Positions 11,375 through 22,311 of a stretch of 64,000 nt of DNA are shown here, one piece after another. The first letter of the stretch is position 1; every line of letters begins with the position of its first letter. Location of the stretch: contig JAZKJV010007252.1 of NCBI GenBank assembly GCA_037367405.1, forward strand, positions 186,001 through 250,000. Direction: 5' to 3'. A program made the position numbers and the translations under genes. The DNA comes from Ottelia alismoides (taxonomy: Eukaryota > Streptophyta > Magnoliopsida > Alismatales > Hydrocharitaceae). The notes beneath the pieces were generated by a model. That model was not told the origin of the DNA. It did not search any database and saw only the letters and a list, made by a program, of their open reading frames with translations.

Positions 11375-13223
11375 TGATAAATCCCGTATTTATCATCATT
11401 AATCATCAATACCATCTCTCTTGCTTAAGTGATGAACGCGAAATCCACCTCTTTAATATCGATGAATTGTAGTATAGGAAGCGGATTTCGGTCGTCAAAA
11501 TACCACAAACTTTGAATGTTGTGGACTATTTTTACTTGGAAAGTTTACCAAGGTCGAACTCAGGGAACGGAGATTTTTAGTTGCACGGTCTTAAATCAAA
11601 TTAAGTAATTAATAAATGCTCGATTAATTCCTGTGTGGGGAAAATATAATACAAATGCGAAGAAAATGCAATGCAAGAATAATAAACAGAATTTATGCCC
11701 AGGATCTGTGATTTGGATCGTATCTAAGTCTCTAATAATATGATCAATAATTTCCTCAAAATTAATCACAGATCAACATGTAATTGAGTCAATGCTTCAG
11801 ATCAATAATTTTAAGCTCAGAATAGTTGAAGCGAGAGATCTGACCTCCAAATATTTTTGAATTAATTCCTCGAATATTTGGCTATAAACTTAGAGGAATG
11901 GATCTAAATTAATCCCCTATGAAATCTTAAATATGATATTAACCATCAATGGCAATCAGAGTCACTATCTGACCTCCTGCAAAAATTTATCACTCAATTC
12001 TCAAGCACAAGTATGTCAAAAGAAGCCTGTAAAAGTCAGTGATGATCCGCAAATAATAATTGACAATAAACCACCTCAGATCTGTTCACAAACTATGCTA
12101 AATGGTAGAGCATGAAAAGAGCTTCAAAATGACATATTGTATGCTAAAATCGGAGTCTGTATGACAAAGATATGATAAAATGAAATTTCAGGGACTGAAA
12201 TGTAAATAAAATAAAGTTTTCCTTGCAAAGAGGTCCCTGGGAGGACTTATCTGTAATTAGCAAAAAGTTGAGGGGTCTTTCTGAAATTTACCCCTGGCGG
12301 GGGTATTTTTGCAATTTATGAAAGTGCTAGGGGTATGGCTGCAATTTACCCAAAAGCATGTGCGCCGCACGTGCTTGCGGAGGCTCGGTGGCGGAGGCTG
12401 GAGGCTCGGAACCAAACCTAAGGCTCGGTTGGAGAGCCTCAGGTTCGGGGCTCTCGAGCCTAGGTGGCGGTGGCTCGGGGGCGAGGCTTGGGGGGGCGCG
12501 TGGCAGCCCCTGGGCCGTTGGATCAAGGACCACCGCCCGATCCAACGGCGCCTGTAAGCTGTGCTGGAGGGCGGAGACCCGGAGGAGGCGATGCGGGCGG
12601 CCGACGCAGGCGCCGCGCTAGGCGGCGAAGTCGGAGGAGATGGAGCCGCACCTCGGCCGACACACGGCGCGAGGCGCGGGCGGCGGAGCAGGAGGCGTCG
12701 GGCGGCACCCCCACGCGAGGATGGCGGAGCGCGAGCGAGAGGCGGAGGAGGCGGGGCGCTCTTGGACGTAGACGATGGGAGGTGGCCTGGAGCGCAGAGG
12801 CAGCCGCCGGTGGTGCGGGGCCGTGCTGCCGCCCGCGGAGGCGGTTGGGTGCAGATGGGGCGCCGCACGCAACGCCGCGCGCGCGCGAGGGAGAGAGGCT
12901 CGCGCAGCTGGCAGGTGCGCTGGGAGGTGGCGGTGCGGGGGTAGTCGAGGTGTACCTGCAAGTGATAAAAAAATCAAAGAAACAAAGGGGGGGAAGTGTG
13001 TCGCCTGAAGTGTAGGAGAAGCAGTAGCTCCCTCCTGGTTTTCGCCTCGTCGTGGGCGAAGCACAACGTAGCTCAGCTACTCGTGGAGAGCAGCGACAAG
13101 GAGGGACACCTCCTTGGATCACGCCAGTCAGAGGGGTTGCTGTGCCCGGCTGCTGTCACCAGCCAAGTTCAAGCCCGTGCTCGGAGAAGGGCGGATGGAG
13201 CAGATGGTCGGCGATGGGAGCTG

Positions 13224-13230
13224 CTTTATA
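13224..13230 (-). promoter_or_regulatory. Candidate TATA box, 3' LTR of B
   Basis: The minus strand reads CCTATAAAGCAG. The same box occurs at 23,061-23,067 in the 5' LTR, and TATAAAT lies at the matching place (16,493-16,499) in LTR K. It sits 90-180 bp downstream of the CACGTG cluster. Confidence 0.55.
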
Positions 13231-13318
13231 GGAGGTGATAATGGCAGGCCTCGTAACGGCCGGCGGCTGGGGTTACACAGGTGGGGTGCTGGCGTTTTGG
13301 TTGGAGGAAGATGAAAGG

Positions 13319-13407
13319 GGTCACGTGCTAGGCACGTGACCCGGGGAAGAGAGAGGTAGTGTAGCAAGTGGGGGTGCCACGTGGCAAGCCCAGGGGCTGC
13401 CACGTGG
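13319..13407. promoter_or_regulatory. Cluster of G-box (CACGTG) motifs in the B LTR promoter
   Basis: Four CACGTG cores occur within 89 bp. Two form an inverted repeat with 10-base arms GGTCACGTGC around TAG (13,319-13,341), and two are GCCACGTGG boxes (13,376-13,385; 13,399-13,407). In plants such boxes bind bZIP and bHLH factors of abscisic-acid and light responses. In the 5' LTR copy (23,182-23,275) one core has changed to CACATG. Confidence 0.5.
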
Positions 13408-14430
13408 AACCCAAAAAAATTTCAAAATTTAGAGTGGAAAAAAAAGATAGAAGATGACCTCGGATCGAAAAATTTTCTTCACGAAAGTTGTTCGTCTCGT
13501 CGAGATCTACAACTTTCATGAAGGGCCCGGGAGCAAAAGAGGTCACCTGTGAGAAGTGGTATTTTTGGCGGCTTTCCATGTGTACGAAAAACCGCATTTT
13601 TGGGATTTTGTATTTTTTGGTGGTTTTAGAGAGGATAAAAATTCTAGAAAAAATACGATAAAATAGAAGAAAATTATTTACATATTATTCTAATTTTTTT
13701 GGATTTTTAGAAGATAAGAAAATAGGAAAATAAAATAGAAGTGAGAAACGCACAACTTTTGTGCAGACCGACAACGGACACTTGGACTTGGTCAGTTTCT
13801 TTGATCTTAGTTTTGATCTGGATTTGGATTTTTACGTTTCTTATTAAAACTTTCATCAAAGGACATAAATGAAAAAGAAATAAAATTAAAAGAGTTAATT
13901 ATGTACATAAAAACTCAGGTCAAAATTGGCAAAAAGTTAAAATGCGCAAAAGAGGCCCAAAACCCAACTTTCACAAATGAGCTCCGAATTTTATGAAATT
14001 AGTCTTGTTTTGAAGGTATTTGAAAATGGAGTACTTTAAAAGTGAGTAGACCAAAATCGGACACTGTATGTGGGAGATATGCTCATTTTAGTCCGTCAGA
14101 TGTGAAATTTGACTTTGGGATTATTTGACACTTATTGGGGTTAGTAATTTTTTTGTATTTTTTATTTAATAAGGTTAGTAATATCTACACAATGGAGGTG
14201 GTTTTGGGTCAATCGGAGTTAGGATGAATTAACTAAAAATGTGAGAAGTTAGCGGCTTTTTGGGCTAATTTACACATGGGATTTTTAATGCAATTTATGC
14301 AGATGAAATGCAGATATTATTTACACATGCATGATGGCTAATAATGCTCTATTAATGATTAATTGCAAGTGGATGATGGGGGACAGAGCCTAAATGACCA
14401 ATTTTAGCATGATGAATACGAGATTCATCA

Positions 14431-14447
14431 TACCCCTATACTTAGAC
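14431..14447 (-). other. Polypurine tract of element B
   Basis: On the minus strand GGTCTAAGTATAGGGGTA stands directly before the 3' LTR start TGATGAATC. Confidence 0.8.
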
Positions 14448-14810
14448 CATGCTCGTCCCCGAGCATGAATGAATGACTTAGTTGATTACATCCTGACTGT
14501 GCATGTGAATTTTCAAGGCTTAATTCTTAGAAGACCCTTAATTTGAGTGATCCTAAAATTCTGGCTCAACCAAGCTTTAATCAAAAGGAACCCAACTTCT
14601 CTAATTTTCAGACTCTCTGTTTGTACATATAATATAAGGATATGATTTTAAGTGTACTGCATTTCATGAGAGTCGAGTTGGGGCATCACCCAAAGTTCCA
14701 ATCCAAGAGACTCTCCTCTAGACCTGACCCTCAACCCTAGGGAATAAGTCTATTCTTGCTTCAGTCAACCGTCTCATTAGTTTGTCAGACTTGAAGGTAT
14801 AGATGGACGG
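14448..14810 (-). other. 3' non-coding region of element B, distal part
   Basis: This is homologous to H at 11,000-11,350. It continues at 17,877 on the other side of solo LTR K. No coding sequence. Confidence 0.65.
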
Positions 14811-17800
14811 TGATAAGCCTCCCGCACCCTTAGTTAATTCGGGCAAATTAATGGTCCAAATTAATTTTAAGTGTTTGTTGCAGTCGGATACGAGAGGTTG
14901 ATCAAAAACCACTTAAATCAGATTTTGGTCAATTTTAAGCGGTGATATTTTTTACTTGGTGGAGTCCAAGGTCGATCTCAGGGAGGCAACTGTCTCCTTA
15001 GGTGGATTACAGCAATTTACAAGTGTTGATATTCGAGGGACAATTTTTTTTTTTAAGCATACCAACAAAAATCAAACACGTGTACTAACAGGTAGAGGAC
15101 AAAATTCTCAACAACATGCAATTTTTAGAACTTCAAAATGATGAAAAATGCACTCTAGGGACACGTGCAAACACAAGGGTGTAAATGCAATACTGGAAAA
15201 TAAAATTTCAATGAGTAAACATGCTGACAGGGACTAAAATGCAATTACCGATAATATGCAGGACTTCTATGCAATTTCTCCACGAAACACGTGCTCCTCA
15301 CGTGGTGACGGCTTCACAGGGACCTTTTTGCGATTTCTGAAAGCTCCAGGGGTGTCTGTGCAAATAACCCAGGTCGCACGTGCTCCTCACGTGGGGGGAC
15401 CTAGGTTTGGAGGGCGTCGGAGGCTCGGAGCGAGGCTCGGGTCTTCTGGAGGTTCGGCCCAGCCTCAATGCAGCTTCGGGTTGCCCGAGCCTAGGCTTGG
15501 GGGCCGAGGCTCGGATAAGGCGACGTGGCGGCCTGAAGGCCCTTGGATCAAGATGGATCCAAGGGATGTCGATGAAGACGCGTGGCGGCTGGAGAGTCGT
15601 CCGATCCGAGGGATGATCAACGGTCGAGGATGAGGGCGGCGAAGGGACGCGTGGCGAGGCTAGGACCATTCGATCAGATGATCTAACGGTGGCTGCTTCT
15701 TCTTCTCTAACGGTCCTCCGCCGCCTGCGGAGGAGAGGCCTGTGCTCCAGTGAAGGCAGCCGAGCTCCGCCTCGGTTGCCAAGCTCCGGTGATGAGCTTC
15801 GTCAGCTCCCACCTAGCTCGGAAGAAGCGGAAGAGCACGAGGAGGCCTCCGGTGGTCTCTGGATCCCTGGAGGATGGCTGGAGCTCGGTGTCGATGAAGC
15901 TCGAGGAGAGCTCCGGCGAGGCTCCGGCCAATGATGAAAGTAGCACCTGCAAGTGTTAAATATAGAGCCGGAGCTCGTGCGTGCGTTTGTGGAGACGTGA
16001 TGCTGGTTGGCGAGGCCTAAGGCGACGTGAGGTGGTCAGGCGACGTTGCTTCGGCCAAGTGGCGGAGCTGGAGATCGATGGACGGTGGAGTGGAGCGTCT
16101 GAAGGTGCGGAGGGGTCAGCGAGGATGAGAGCTCCGACGCGGAGCTCGGCGGAGTGAAGGCGAGGCGCGAAGATGATCGTGGTCGTGGAATAAAATCGGA
16201 GAAGATAAAGGAAAAAGAAGAGCAAGATCGGAGGAGGAATGGAGGGGGTTACCTGGGGATTGGGGCTCAGCTTTGAGCTCCAGGTCGTCGCTCAAGGGGT
16301 CGGTAAGGTCCCGAGCTCTAGCAGCTGCTCGGAGGAGTGGCTGCGACACGGCGGTGGGCCGAGGATCTCGCCGGAGAAGAAGCTCTGTCGTCGCTCAACA
16401 AATCAGCCAATTGCTGTCACCAATAGGAAGCTTGGAGCTCGAGTGATCTCCCTGGAGTGGCGGATGGGGCTGAATGTGGCCGGCGGCTGGGCATTTATAG
16501 GATGGAGGTCTCGGCAGGGCTGGTGATGGGGCGAAGTTTATGGAGGTAGTGGAGCATCTATGGTGGAAGTGGTGACGAGTGGGGTAGCTGGCGAGGATGA
16601 GGGACGAGTGGCGATGAACGTGGAGGTGATGGTGGTCGAAGAAGGTGGCTAGAGTGCGGCCAAGAATAGGAAGGGGCAGCCCCTCCCGCAAGGCGGAGAT
16701 CGTGGGAGAGAGGGTTGCCAGAGGTAGGAGACGAGGCCCTGGCCGTTGGATCTTGTGATCCAACGGCCAGATCGAAGCGCAAAGGAACGTCTAGGATTAG
16801 ATCAAGGCGAGATGATCTGAGGTCGTGATGGCGCCATGTGGGGTGAGCTGGGCGAAGTGCGAGCGAGCGGCTAAGATCAGGTCAAGGCGACGCGATCTAA
16901 GGGTCAGGAAGCCGACACTTGGCGTGATGGGGCAGAGGCATGGGCGGGCGGTCCTGATCAGTCCTTGGCGATCGATCGGTCGGTTGAGATTATTGGGGAG
17001 CTAACGGCTCAGATGAAAGGGCTGAGAATGCGATCGAAGGGCTCAAGATGTGACGCGTGGCGCACTGTGGGCGAGGCGCTAATGGATGGTGGAGATGAAG
17101 TGTGTTATGGATCTGAGGGCTGGAAGGTGGTGATGTACGTGGACGGGCCTGGGCCGTTGGATCTGAAGCGCGATCCAACGGTGGAAATTGCGGGCGGACG
17201 AGGCGAAGGGCAGCGGGCCGCGTGGCGCAATCAGAGGGCGCCACGTGGCCTGCTGTGAATGGCTGAAGGAAGAAATACGTGTAGGAAGAAGAGGAAGTCG
17301 AATTTGGAAAAACTCAAAACATGAAAGTTGTAGATCTTGATGAGATCTACAAGTTTCATGTTGACCAAAGACGGAGATAAAGTTACATATGATACATAAA
17401 TACAAGAATACATAAATGTACATATGTGGTATACAAAATGACCCAAAAACCCAAGTTTCTCATACAAGCTCCAATTGCAATGAAATTAGTCTCATTTTGA
17501 AGGTCTTTTAATATGTAGTATTCTAAGAGTGAGTAGACCTAAGTAAGGGTTTGTATGCGGGCTTTATGTGTGTTTTAATGTACAAGGATTCTCAGGATAT
17601 TTGGGCTATTTTACAAGGGTGATTTTTGGCATTCTTCCCTATATTATTAAGGAATATACACATATATTATAGAGAAGAAGTTATTTGATGAAGGGGTATT
17701 GTACAGGGGATTTTTGGCTTCTTATTTAGATGCAGATGAGCTGCTAAAATGCATGAATTATGGATGTATGCATGAGTGTTATTTATGCAAGATAAAAGGA

Positions 17801-17871
17801 AATATGCCTCTATTTTCTCGGGAACAAGGCTCTATTTTTGACTTTTGATGTGATGAATCACAGATTCATCA
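14811..17871 (-). mobile_element. Solo LTR K inside element B, with target duplication GACGG
   Basis: GACGG flanks it at 14,806-14,810 and 17,872-17,876. On the minus strand the LTR starts TGATGAATCTGTGATTCATCA and ends GGCTTATCA. It has no primer-binding site or polypurine tract on either side, so it is a solo LTR left by recombination between the two LTRs of a full element. It carries the palindrome (17,320-17,360), CACGTGG boxes (17,240-17,250), TATAAAT (16,499-16,493), GGCTCGG repeats (15,410-15,520) and the 'acttgg..ccaaggtcga' end segment (14,955-14,975). As K lies inside young B, both its insertion and its reduction to a solo LTR are recent. Confidence 0.9.
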
Positions 17872-18967
17872 GACGGCCAGTTGATGGAGGGCATAGGATT
17901 GTGTCTGATTTTCTCTCCCTTTCATTGGAACAAGGTGCCTCTCGAGTGCCTTATTACTCAATACAAGTATATTTTATTTTGTTGATCAATGTGTCCGTCA
18001 AGAGAATTTGGAGTCGTCTGCACTTGTTTTTCTGGGAGTACACCGGGGTGTGTCTCTTTTGAGTATCTAAGATACCTTCGACACCCAGACTTGTATCGCT
18101 TACGATGTAGAGCCCTTTTATGGTGTCAGCACGACTCCTTGGTCCTAATTAGCACTTGGTCCAAGTGGACACTTTGAAAATGTTTGGGAGCGCTCGCCAT
18201 TGGTGGAAGCTCATTTAGAATTTGACTTTGGATGATAGAGCTTTTCTTTGACATTTATTTTTTTTTTGTTGGCTAGCTCCACTGCTTTTACCAAAAGTTG
18301 GCGCACATTGATCAACAATTTTCATTAAGTTTCATCACACCCTGGCACTTAGGTCAATATCAAAAAGATAGCATATGAACTTGTTCACATACTGGCTGGG
18401 TTTTTGCTGACACTCCGGTTTTCTGCAGCCTTCATTAACTTTATCCCATCCTCGAATATCATCAGATCGGGTCTAAACTCAAATCTCTAGTCCTAGTTCC
18501 TCAAGTGATATCTCAACTCTTCTCATCAATCATGCAGTTGTGAAAGTGATTGTGCTGATCATATTCTTATTGAAGGTAGAGATGAAGAGTGCAATATAGC
18601 GCTCACATCTTTCAAACTAGGGAAGTGTGGATTAAGTTCTAAAAACCCTAATGACTAAGGTAGGCTAACTCAGAATCTCAAGATTTTAGAAATCAAGTGT
18701 CCTCAAAAATCCTCAAGCCTTGAGTGATAGTGAATGTGTCAGGAATATATCGACCAAGGAATGCATGAAATGCTTGATGAAATGCAAGACCAAGAGTGAT
18801 GCCTTTTTTTTTGGTGTTTCTCTTTTTTTTTTAATGAAAAAGCATTTTTTTGGATATTTTTTTTGAAAAACAGGAATTATACACACTACTTGTACCCATC
18901 CCCGATGTTAGATAAAAACGATTAAAGTACGAGCTATGGATAGAGTAGATAAAATATATACAAATAC

Positions 18968-19035
18968 ACCCCCCTATACTTAGCTTGTGCTATGCCCCCA
19001 TGGCACAAAGTGAAATGTTGACATAGCTCGTACTA
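18968..19035 (-). repeat. PPT-like hairpin module, copy 2 in element B
   Basis: The minus strand reads 'tagtacgagctatgt..catagcacaagcta' followed by AGTATAGGGGGGTG. The arms (19,021-19,035 and 18,981-18,994) pair imperfectly. It corresponds to module 4 of element D (49,446-49,520). Confidence 0.65.
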
Positions 19036-19091
19036 AATATAGAAGGATTAAAAACAAAAGAAGAGAAGTGATGTATAAACAATGGATGCGG

Positions 19092-19127
19092 TCCCCCTAT
19101 ACTTAGGCTCAGGTCAGCCTAAGTATA
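19092..19127 (-). repeat. PPT-like hairpin module, copy 1 in element B
   Basis: Perfect 12-bp arms, 19,098-19,109 (TATACTTAGGCT on the plus strand) and 19,116-19,127, surround a 6-base loop. The minus strand continues into AGGGGGACC. It corresponds to module 2 of element D (49,260-49,294). Confidence 0.75.
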
Positions 19128-19176
19128 ATCGGATAAACACAGATGGGGGACCGGGTAGATTCGCGGATGTACAAGA

Positions 19177-21252
19177 TCAAGGAGGTTTGCGACGGACCTT
19201 CTTGCGGGAGTGTGGAGGGAGATAGTATGTAGATGTGGAGTGTGATGAAGAGGGAGTCGATGAAGAAGACCAGCCATCGTCGGAGTCGTTCTCAGGAGAA
19301 TAGTAGTCGTCTGCAGAGGATCTCCAACTTTTGTCGATCAGAGGTAAGTGCCCTTGGATCAGAGTTGTACCTATTGCACTTATCTGATGAACCACATCAT
19401 GATCGGATGAGGACTCGTCAGAAATCACCTGATGTCTAAGGTCAAAGGTAATTTTCTTGGTCGGTTTGTTTCCTTGAGAAGTATTAGGAGGAAGTTGGAC
19501 AGTCTTCATCTCCCTGTCTTGAGTAACCGATGTGGCATTTGTGAGTTCCTCATCAGATGAATCCCCATAAAAGTCGACCAATTCTTGAAGGGTCATGCAC
19601 CGCTTCGGTCGAGGGAGATTGTTCCTGGTGTTTCTGTGGTTTAAGGCTGGGGTCGCTGATGTCACCTCCGTATGATCGGATGTTTCCAGAGTCGGTTCCT
19701 TATATGGTTCAAGTATCTCATGAATTACTGCCGACTCAAAGATTGGACCACTCAAATAATCGTTGTGATCTTCAAAGATATGGTCCAATTCTTCAGAAGC
19801 TCCAAAATCTTTAATTTTCCTAGGAGCAGTGATAGGGTGGTGAGAATCCAAAGTTTGTTCAACAGTCAGTTTGTTGGGTGAGTCTCCTATTGTTTTTATC
19901 AGTGTGTCATGCGAAGATGTCTGATAGTGTGAAATATCCTGATCATAACTGTTGGTTTCAAGTTGGTTTTCCTCAGAGCCGGATGTGTCATTGGGTTCGT
20001 GTTCATTGTGGTCCGAGTTCGGGAACTTGATTTCCTGAGTCTCGCAATCGACGATCGCCTTAGCGGAGGCTAAGAACGGCTTTCCTAAAATAATAGGAGA
20101 CTCAGACATCCTTCCGGGGTGCTCAATGTCAAGGACAATAAAGTCCACTTTGTGTTTTTCCCCTCGGAAATTTACGATGACAGAAACGATCCCCCGCGAT
20201 CTTTTGGTAGATCGATCGGGTAATTGAACGATCACCCTAGTCTTTTTGAGTTGTCCGAGTTTGAGTTGGTCAAAGACAGACTTGGGGAGGATGTTTAATG
20301 TAGAGTCATCGTCTAACCGAACATGAGTGAATATAGAATCCTCAATTTCACATGTGACCCGAGTCAACCGCTTGACTTTGCGGCTTTTGAGTTTATGATT
20401 CATCACCAAAGAACTAGCCATAGATATGACATGATATTCAGTCCTGGATCGTTTCTTGCCCGTCTTTTTGGGTATCAGTCGACTCTTCACAAATCTCTTA
20501 AGATCGGGCACATATTCTATGGCTTTGATTAATGGAAGCTCTAAGATCAGACTCTTGCAAAACGCTTCCATTTCAGAATTGTCCAATTTTTTTGAATTTT
20601 CAAATTTTTCAATTTTTTTGGTATCTTCTGTAATATGGTCAGTCGGGGGGTCAGAGGTCAGTGGTTGTATCTGATTGTGATGATCCAGTGGTTCGCATGG
20701 TGGTGGCCTCACTTCTTCTGAGTTTTGCATTGACTGGATGAGATCATATATTCTCATAGTTAAAGTGTCTGCTCTATGATTAATCCGAGCAATCTCATCC
20801 TCAAACATCTCATGACTAGTGATTGTATAATCAGTCTCCATGTGTCGTGATTCGGGCATGTATCCTCGAGGAGAGTATTGATTGTTCATAAACATTATGG
20901 GCTGGTCATGAGTTGAATTTCCTTGAGTTTGGTTTTCTCGTGGAGTGTCGAAGGAAAATTGATCATACTCAAGAGGATATTCATCCTGAGTAGAGGATGG
21001 TTCAAGAGGTTGTGAGATCCTAGTGACCGGAAATTGTGTTCTTCTATCAACAGCGGTCACTCTATTGTTCATCCTCGATTCTGGTCTCTCTCTCGTGTCC
21101 ATAGAATTGTCAGAATGTGAGAGAGGACTATTCCAAGAAGAAGAGTGGTCATAGGGTGGGATGTATGGGCGGGAAGAGAATGATGGCTGAGGGGAAGAAG
21201 AATATCGGGACATGGTTGTGGAGATCGGGAAAGAAGACCACTGTGCCGACAT
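19177..21252 (-). CDS. Intact 691-aa retropepsin-like protein of element B
   Basis: The frame stays open upstream, but the first ATG is at 21,252 (MSAQWSSFPI). Residues 1-145 are Ser/Pro/Gln-rich and look disordered; 150-178 may form a short helix. Residues 230-290 (FCKSLILELPLIKAIEYVPD and on) resemble the segment before the protease in Athila/Tat pol. Residues 295-412 resemble the protease: LDDDSTLNILP at 313-323, VDFIVLDI at 369-376, IILGKPFLASAKAIVD at 387-402. The family's active site reads D-L-G; here it is D-D-D, so the catalytic Asp may remain but the Gly is lost. Residues 413-691 are acidic, Ser-rich, end in a basic tail (RKKVRRKPP) and match nothing I know. There is no capsid, CCHC finger, reverse transcriptase or integrase. 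An uninterrupted frame of this length is unlike the stop-riddled pol remnants nearby. That it is translated is inference. Confidence 0.75.
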   Translation of the reverse strand: MSAQWSSFPISTTMSRYSSSPQPSFSSRPYIPPYDHSSSWNSPLSHSDNSMDTRERPESRMNNRVTAVDRRTQFPVTRISQPLEPSSTQDEYPLEYDQFSFDTPRENQTQGNSTHDQPIMFMNNQYSPRGYMPESRHMETDYTITSHEMFEDEIARINHRADTLTMRIYDLIQSMQNSEEVRPPPCEPLDHHNQIQPLTSDPPTDHITEDTKKIEKFENSKKLDNSEMEAFCKSLILELPLIKAIEYVPDLKRFVKSRLIPKKTGKKRSRTEYHVISMASSLVMNHKLKSRKVKRLTRVTCEIEDSIFTHVRLDDDSTLNILPKSVFDQLKLGQLKKTRVIVQLPDRSTKRSRGIVSVIVNFRGEKHKVDFIVLDIEHPGRMSESPIILGKPFLASAKAIVDCETQEIKFPNSDHNEHEPNDTSGSEENQLETNSYDQDISHYQTSSHDTLIKTIGDSPNKLTVEQTLDSHHPITAPRKIKDFGASEELDHIFEDHNDYLSGPIFESAVIHEILEPYKEPTLETSDHTEVTSATPALNHRNTRNNLPRPKRCMTLQELVDFYGDSSDEELTNATSVTQDREMKTVQLPPNTSQGNKPTKKITFDLRHQVISDESSSDHDVVHQISAIGTTLIQGHLPLIDKSWRSSADDYYSPENDSDDGWSSSSTPSSSHSTSTYYLPPHSRKKVRRKPP

Positions 21253-22231
21253 CTTGTTAAGAGGGATGGACTGATCAGCGAACCGTGATTTGCTTGCAAT
21301 TGCAAGGTCTTTGACGCACACAAATCAAACACAAAACAAAACGTTGATTCACCAACTCAACTCAGGTGAAGGCACGTTAGGGCTCGGCCGCTTATCTTTT
21401 CCGTTTTAATTTAATGACAAAACAATCTTGCAGATTAAGAGGAGCTGTTAGGTGCCGAAATATTTCACAAAGACTGTCCTGAGTTCATACAACTAGTTGC
21501 ACCTACTCTCAGCCAGTATAGGTGTAAGTACGGACCGTAAACAGCTACCCGTGTTACTTAAGGACGGTGCCTTCCGCGGTGTCCTCTAAACCACCTACTC
21601 TGCTAAGGGAAGTCGGACCGTAAACGGCTACCCGAGACCCTCACTGAAAGTAGCTAATTATATTAAACTCAGTAGTCTGAATGAAGCATTTCGGTTTTTG
21701 GCTCTACCCTAAGGTGTGCGATCTTGTCCTTACACAAACAATGAGTGGGTTTCTCTCCACCAAACAAGAGTTAATTTTAGGTCAGTTTATTTGCAGTCAC
21801 CTTGATTAGCAGTCCCAATTTTAGATTAAGGTTATCACTGTAGTTTAGGTGAGCACAGAAATTCACGCCTAACGAGCAGTCCCAATTCCGTTAATTCCTA
21901 AGTTGTAAAACTTGAGGAGGGAGAATCAAAAAAGCCAATGCAAGCGTAAATCAATGATGCATGCTTAAGAGAAGGACTTACAGTGAATCCTCGCGTTCTT
22001 CATGCGGGATGCAAGACATGGAATTTTAAATTTACACTAAATGATATGCACAGATGAAAAACGCCCTAAACAGATAGTTCTATTAGCGGGAAGAATTGAT
22101 TTAAAATTTGGCTAATGTTGAACGATCTATAGTGCGTTTAATTAGTGAAAAAGTGTGGCCTAGAGATTACGAGCACAATCAATAATAAACAAGCAAGCGT
22201 ATATGTGCCTAAGTCCTACGCCACTCAAGTC
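21253..22231 (-). other. Leader of element B
   Basis: This lies upstream of the ORF and is homologous to the leader of A (1-500) and to 9,080-9,337. It contains two near-repeats of 'gtccg..aaacggctacccg' (about 21,530 and 21,610). It ends abruptly near 22,231 and is followed by LTR-like GC-rich sequence with no primer-binding site in the right orientation. Confidence 0.65.
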
Positions 22232-22311
22232 GGGTCCCAAACACACAGAAGGGGTTGAATCAAGGGCCACCGCCCGATCAAACGGCCCACCCGATCCAAT
22301 GGCGCCGTTGC
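22232..22311. other. Rearranged junction between leader and 5' LTR of B
   Basis: About 80 bp of LTR-like GC-rich sequence with partial repeats of 'atcaagggccaccgcccgatc'. At 22,300-22,317 the plus strand reads TGGCGCCGTTGCCGGGGG, the tRNA-Asp primer-site sequence, but inverted relative to element B. The matching part of the 3' LTR (12,476 down to 11,430) and the true primer site are gone. Confidence 0.6.

Larger units (their letters stand above)
11430..14430 (-). repeat. 3' LTR of element B (complete, 3.0 kb)
   Basis: On the minus strand it starts TGATGAATCTCGTATTCATCA at 14,430 and ends CGTTCATCA at 11,430. It contains the palindrome (13,480-13,520), a CACGTG cluster (13,319-13,407), TATAAAG (13,230-13,224), a GC-rich stretch with no stops in several frames (13,100-12,460), short pyrimidine/purine modules (12,355-12,180), and the conserved 'ttacttggaaa..ccaaggtcgaactc' segment (11,530-11,565). 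Confidence 0.9.
17872..19176 (-). other. 3' non-coding region of element B, proximal part, with hairpins
   Basis: It begins right after the ORF stop on the minus strand. It holds two PPT-like hairpin modules (19,092-19,127 and 18,968-19,035), poly-T/A stretches (18,806-18,870), and sequence shared with H at 10,090-10,560. No ORF of note. Confidence 0.65.

Noticed and set aside
12257..13122. Long overlapping frames in both strands (up to 234 codons), repeated at 22,225-22,959
   Set aside because: They lie in the GC-rich middle of B's LTRs, where stops are rare. Frames are open on both strands at once and the protein text is low-complexity Arg/Ala/Gly/Pro.
21253..21321. Start of the B protein at 21,321
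   Set aside because: That codon is GTG. The first ATG in the frame is at 21,252.
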